A stretch of 64,000 nt of DNA from CAWCOU01 sp963797335 (GTDB lineage: Bacteria; Pseudomonadota; Gammaproteobacteria; JAURND01), in contig CAWCOU010000006.1 in the NCBI GenBank assembly GCA_963797335.1, positions 558,001 through 622,000 of the forward strand, written 5' to 3'. The notes beneath the pieces were generated by a model, which saw only the letters and a list, made by a program, of their open reading frames with translations, was not told the origin of the DNA and ran no database searches. Position numbers and translations under genes: made by a program. Positions 62,638 to 64,000 of this stretch are shown here, in pieces (the stretch's first letter is position 1; the number at the start of each line of letters is the position of its first letter).

Positions 62638-63375
62638 TTAATTAAACTGGCATCGTCGAATCGAGCATTTTCTCAAAGCAGCATGTTTATTTTGGTTATA
62701 ACGACTATTCATAAGCATCATGTCTAAAATCCGATTGGATTCATCCACTTTCCGATCTAGACTCTCTATTAAGGTACCGAGCAACTGTTGCTTTCTTTTA
62801 GAAATAGAGGGAATAGGCAGCTGGCTGGTAGAAGCTATTTCATAGGTTTCCAGTAATAGAGGCAGTAAAGGGTGAAGAGCCTCTGCAGCATTTTTTAATG
62901 CTGCCAAAGGTGTGCGTAATTCATGGGCGATACTGGCACTGATGATAGCCATGCCTTGGAGTTGATGGTCGGTTTTAGCTAAATGGGCTTCGATTTGCTT
63001 CTTCTCAGTGATATCGGTAGCTACACTGAGTACGCCAAGGACGTGACCAGACTTATCGATTAAAGGAACTTTGTTTATCAAGGTCAGGATTTTTTTACCC
63101 TTGGGTAATGAGAGGCATTCTTCTTGATTGGTAATGTGACGACCTGCTAGCGTTTCTTGGTCACCCAGGCGAAATTGATCGGCGGTATCGCCATCCGGCA
63201 GCCAGCCGATTTCATAATCGGTTTTGCCAATAATGTCTTGGGATTTATTCAATCCCAGCAGCTTAGCGTAATTATCGTTGCAACCGAGGTAGACTGAATC
63301 GGTGTTTTTCCAGAAGATGTATTGGGGAATATGCTGAAAAATCGTTTCGATTAATATGTCCTGATAAGCATCCAT
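62638..63375 (-). CDS. PAS-domain histidine kinase, ATPase domain missing
   Basis: A 245-residue protein. A PAS domain (about 10-125: IPQYIFWKNTDSVYLGCNDN, GVLSVATDITEKKQ) is followed by a HisKA dimerisation helix with the phospho-acceptor His (SIAHELRTPLAALKNAAEAL). The protein ends 80 residues later with no HATPase domain, so it cannot phosphorylate itself unless the remainder is elsewhere. It follows the DUF3050 gene by 12 bases. It is probably a truncated kinase; a free phosphotransfer or sensor protein is the alternative. Confidence 0.8.
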   Translation of the reverse strand: MDAYQDILIETIFQHIPQYIFWKNTDSVYLGCNDNYAKLLGLNKSQDIIGKTDYEIGWLPDGDTADQFRLGDQETLAGRHITNQEECLSLPKGKKILTLINKVPLIDKSGHVLGVLSVATDITEKKQIEAHLAKTDHQLQGMAIISASIAHELRTPLAALKNAAEALHPLLPLLLETYEIASTSQLPIPSISKRKQQLLGTLIESLDRKVDESNRILDMMLMNSRYNQNKHAALRKCSIRRCQFN

Positions 63376-63387
63376 AGCTTATATCCT

Positions 63388-63999
63388 TTAAATGAGTATC
63401 TGGGCGTGAATCTCATCTAACAACCGCAAGCGGCTTTGTAGAGAAAAAACGGCGGTCTCAGTGGCTTCCCGCCACTTGTTTTTATCTTTGCCGCAGAGTT
63501 CGATTACCAATAATTGAGCTTGTTGGTTGTGTTTGTCGCTGTCTAATTCAATGTGGCGCTGGAAATATTGTATAAAGCACTTCAAGGAATGAGTGGGTTC
63601 TTCTTGGCTTAAATGATGCAGCAGGCTGGAGAACATGCCAGAGGTGATATTTTCACGGGCAAAAGCCAATGATGCGGCTAGTTGATGACTGTTTTTACGT
63701 ATAACGCTGAAAGTGTCACGAACAAAATCCTGTGCTGGCAGTGGCACATGGCTTTGCAAGAATGCAGCCTCTAAAGAGACTTGTCCGCGGATACAGCTAA
63801 TAAAAGTCTCAATGGCTTGTGTATTAGCGTCGCATTCCTGCACTGCCTGTACATATAGCTCAAAATGACTCAAATAGCGGTGATTGCCCAAATTGTCAGA
63901 TTCTTCCTCTGCCACCAAGGAATTGACTAAATAACAACCTAAATGATTGTGTGGTGGCGTCCAGAATAATTCCGTACTGCTCAGCTGGCGTTGTAAGGC
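63388..63999 (-). CDS. DUF3050 family protein, N-terminal part outside the window
   Basis: The open frame continues to the window edge. The visible 203 residues show TELFWTPPHNHLGCYLVNSLV, AEEESDNLGNHRYLSHFELY and VQAVQECDANTQAIETF, matching the DUF3050 helical family, which resembles heme-oxygenase-like folds. A GTG at 63918 is an internal possibility only. Function is unknown. It is upstream of the PAS kinase in the same direction and close, so a shared signalling role is possible. Confidence 0.75.
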   Translation of the reverse strand, partial: ALQRQLSSTELFWTPPHNHLGCYLVNSLVAEEESDNLGNHRYLSHFELYVQAVQECDANTQAIETFISCIRGQVSLEAAFLQSHVPLPAQDFVRDTFSVIRKNSHQLAASLAFARENITSGMFSSLLHHLSQEEPTHSLKCFIQYFQRHIELDSDKHNQQAQLLVIELCGKDKNKWREATETAVFSLQSRLRLLDEIHAQILI

Positions 64000-64000
64000 T

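Noticed and set aside
1..64000. CRISPR array, tRNA or rRNA genes
   Set aside because: No regularly spaced short repeats, no cloverleaf with a CCA-type end and no rRNA core sequence was seen on either strand by eye.

Overview
The window is bacterial chromosome from a gammaproteobacterium, most likely of the order Legionellales (Coxiella/Legionella relatives). This is inferred from moderate-to-low GC, a Dcd beginning IKSDKWIRRM, an LbtU-type siderophore porin, LpxB beside an LpxO-type hydroxylase, small ankyrin and coiled-coil proteins resembling secreted effectors, and many decaying gene fragments. No rRNA, tRNA or CRISPR array was seen.

Layout. 0-8 kb is a housekeeping block: purM (partial)-purN, ihfB, mrp, dcd, a DEDDh exonuclease, then trpD-trpC-trpF-trpB with overlapping or close genes. 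8-12.7 kb separates trpB from trpA and holds a DUF4143 ATPase with unusual upstream repeats, lpxB, an lpxO-like gene and a coiled-coil protein. 12.7-18 kb holds trpA, a glutathione transferase, a TetR-controlled Bcr/CflA exporter unit and an NlpC/P60-like secreted protein. 18-26 kb holds a deacetylase/glycosyltransferase pair, rpsU-yqeY, a MITE-like element, acnA and purEK. 26-38 kb mixes dinB, a FadL-type protein, secreted trehalase, small secreted proteins, effector-like proteins and an LbtU porin.

38-54 kb is an accessory, decaying zone. It contains fused pseudogene remnants (VanX/hydrolase), a patchwork of duplicated scraps (umuC, DJ-1/PfpI, WrbA, SDR), a frameshifted IS256-family element, umuDC split by an inverted repeat, DJ-1/cupin/AhpD/alcohol dehydrogenase stress-type genes (the dehydrogenase is frameshifted), P-type ATPase and IS30 remnants, and a large inverse autotransporter with a repeat-built passenger.

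53-59.5 kb is a compact operon (YheO/DauR-like regulator, proline iminopeptidase, SDR, PLP ammonia-lyase, RidA, dipeptidase E). It lies between two directly repeated copies of a REP-associated transposase start, which suggests a mobile or excisable catabolic cassette for peptides and amino acids. 59.6-64 kb holds a secreted M20 peptidase, an AbiEi/AbiEii toxin-antitoxin pair whose toxin is truncated, a truncated PAS histidine kinase and a DUF3050 protein that runs off the end.

How the parts work together: de novo purine and tryptophan synthesis are largely intact here (anthranilate synthase is not in the window). Lipid A synthesis is paired with a likely lipid A tailoring enzyme. Accessory genes are dominated by secretion, peptide scavenging, detoxification and mutagenic repair. 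Several single-base frameshifts (IS256 transposase, alcohol dehydrogenase, P-type ATPase, REP transposase, cytochrome c) cluster between 42 and 54 kb. They could be true decay or sequencing errors. All functional calls rest on recognised motifs and family resemblance; no searches were run.
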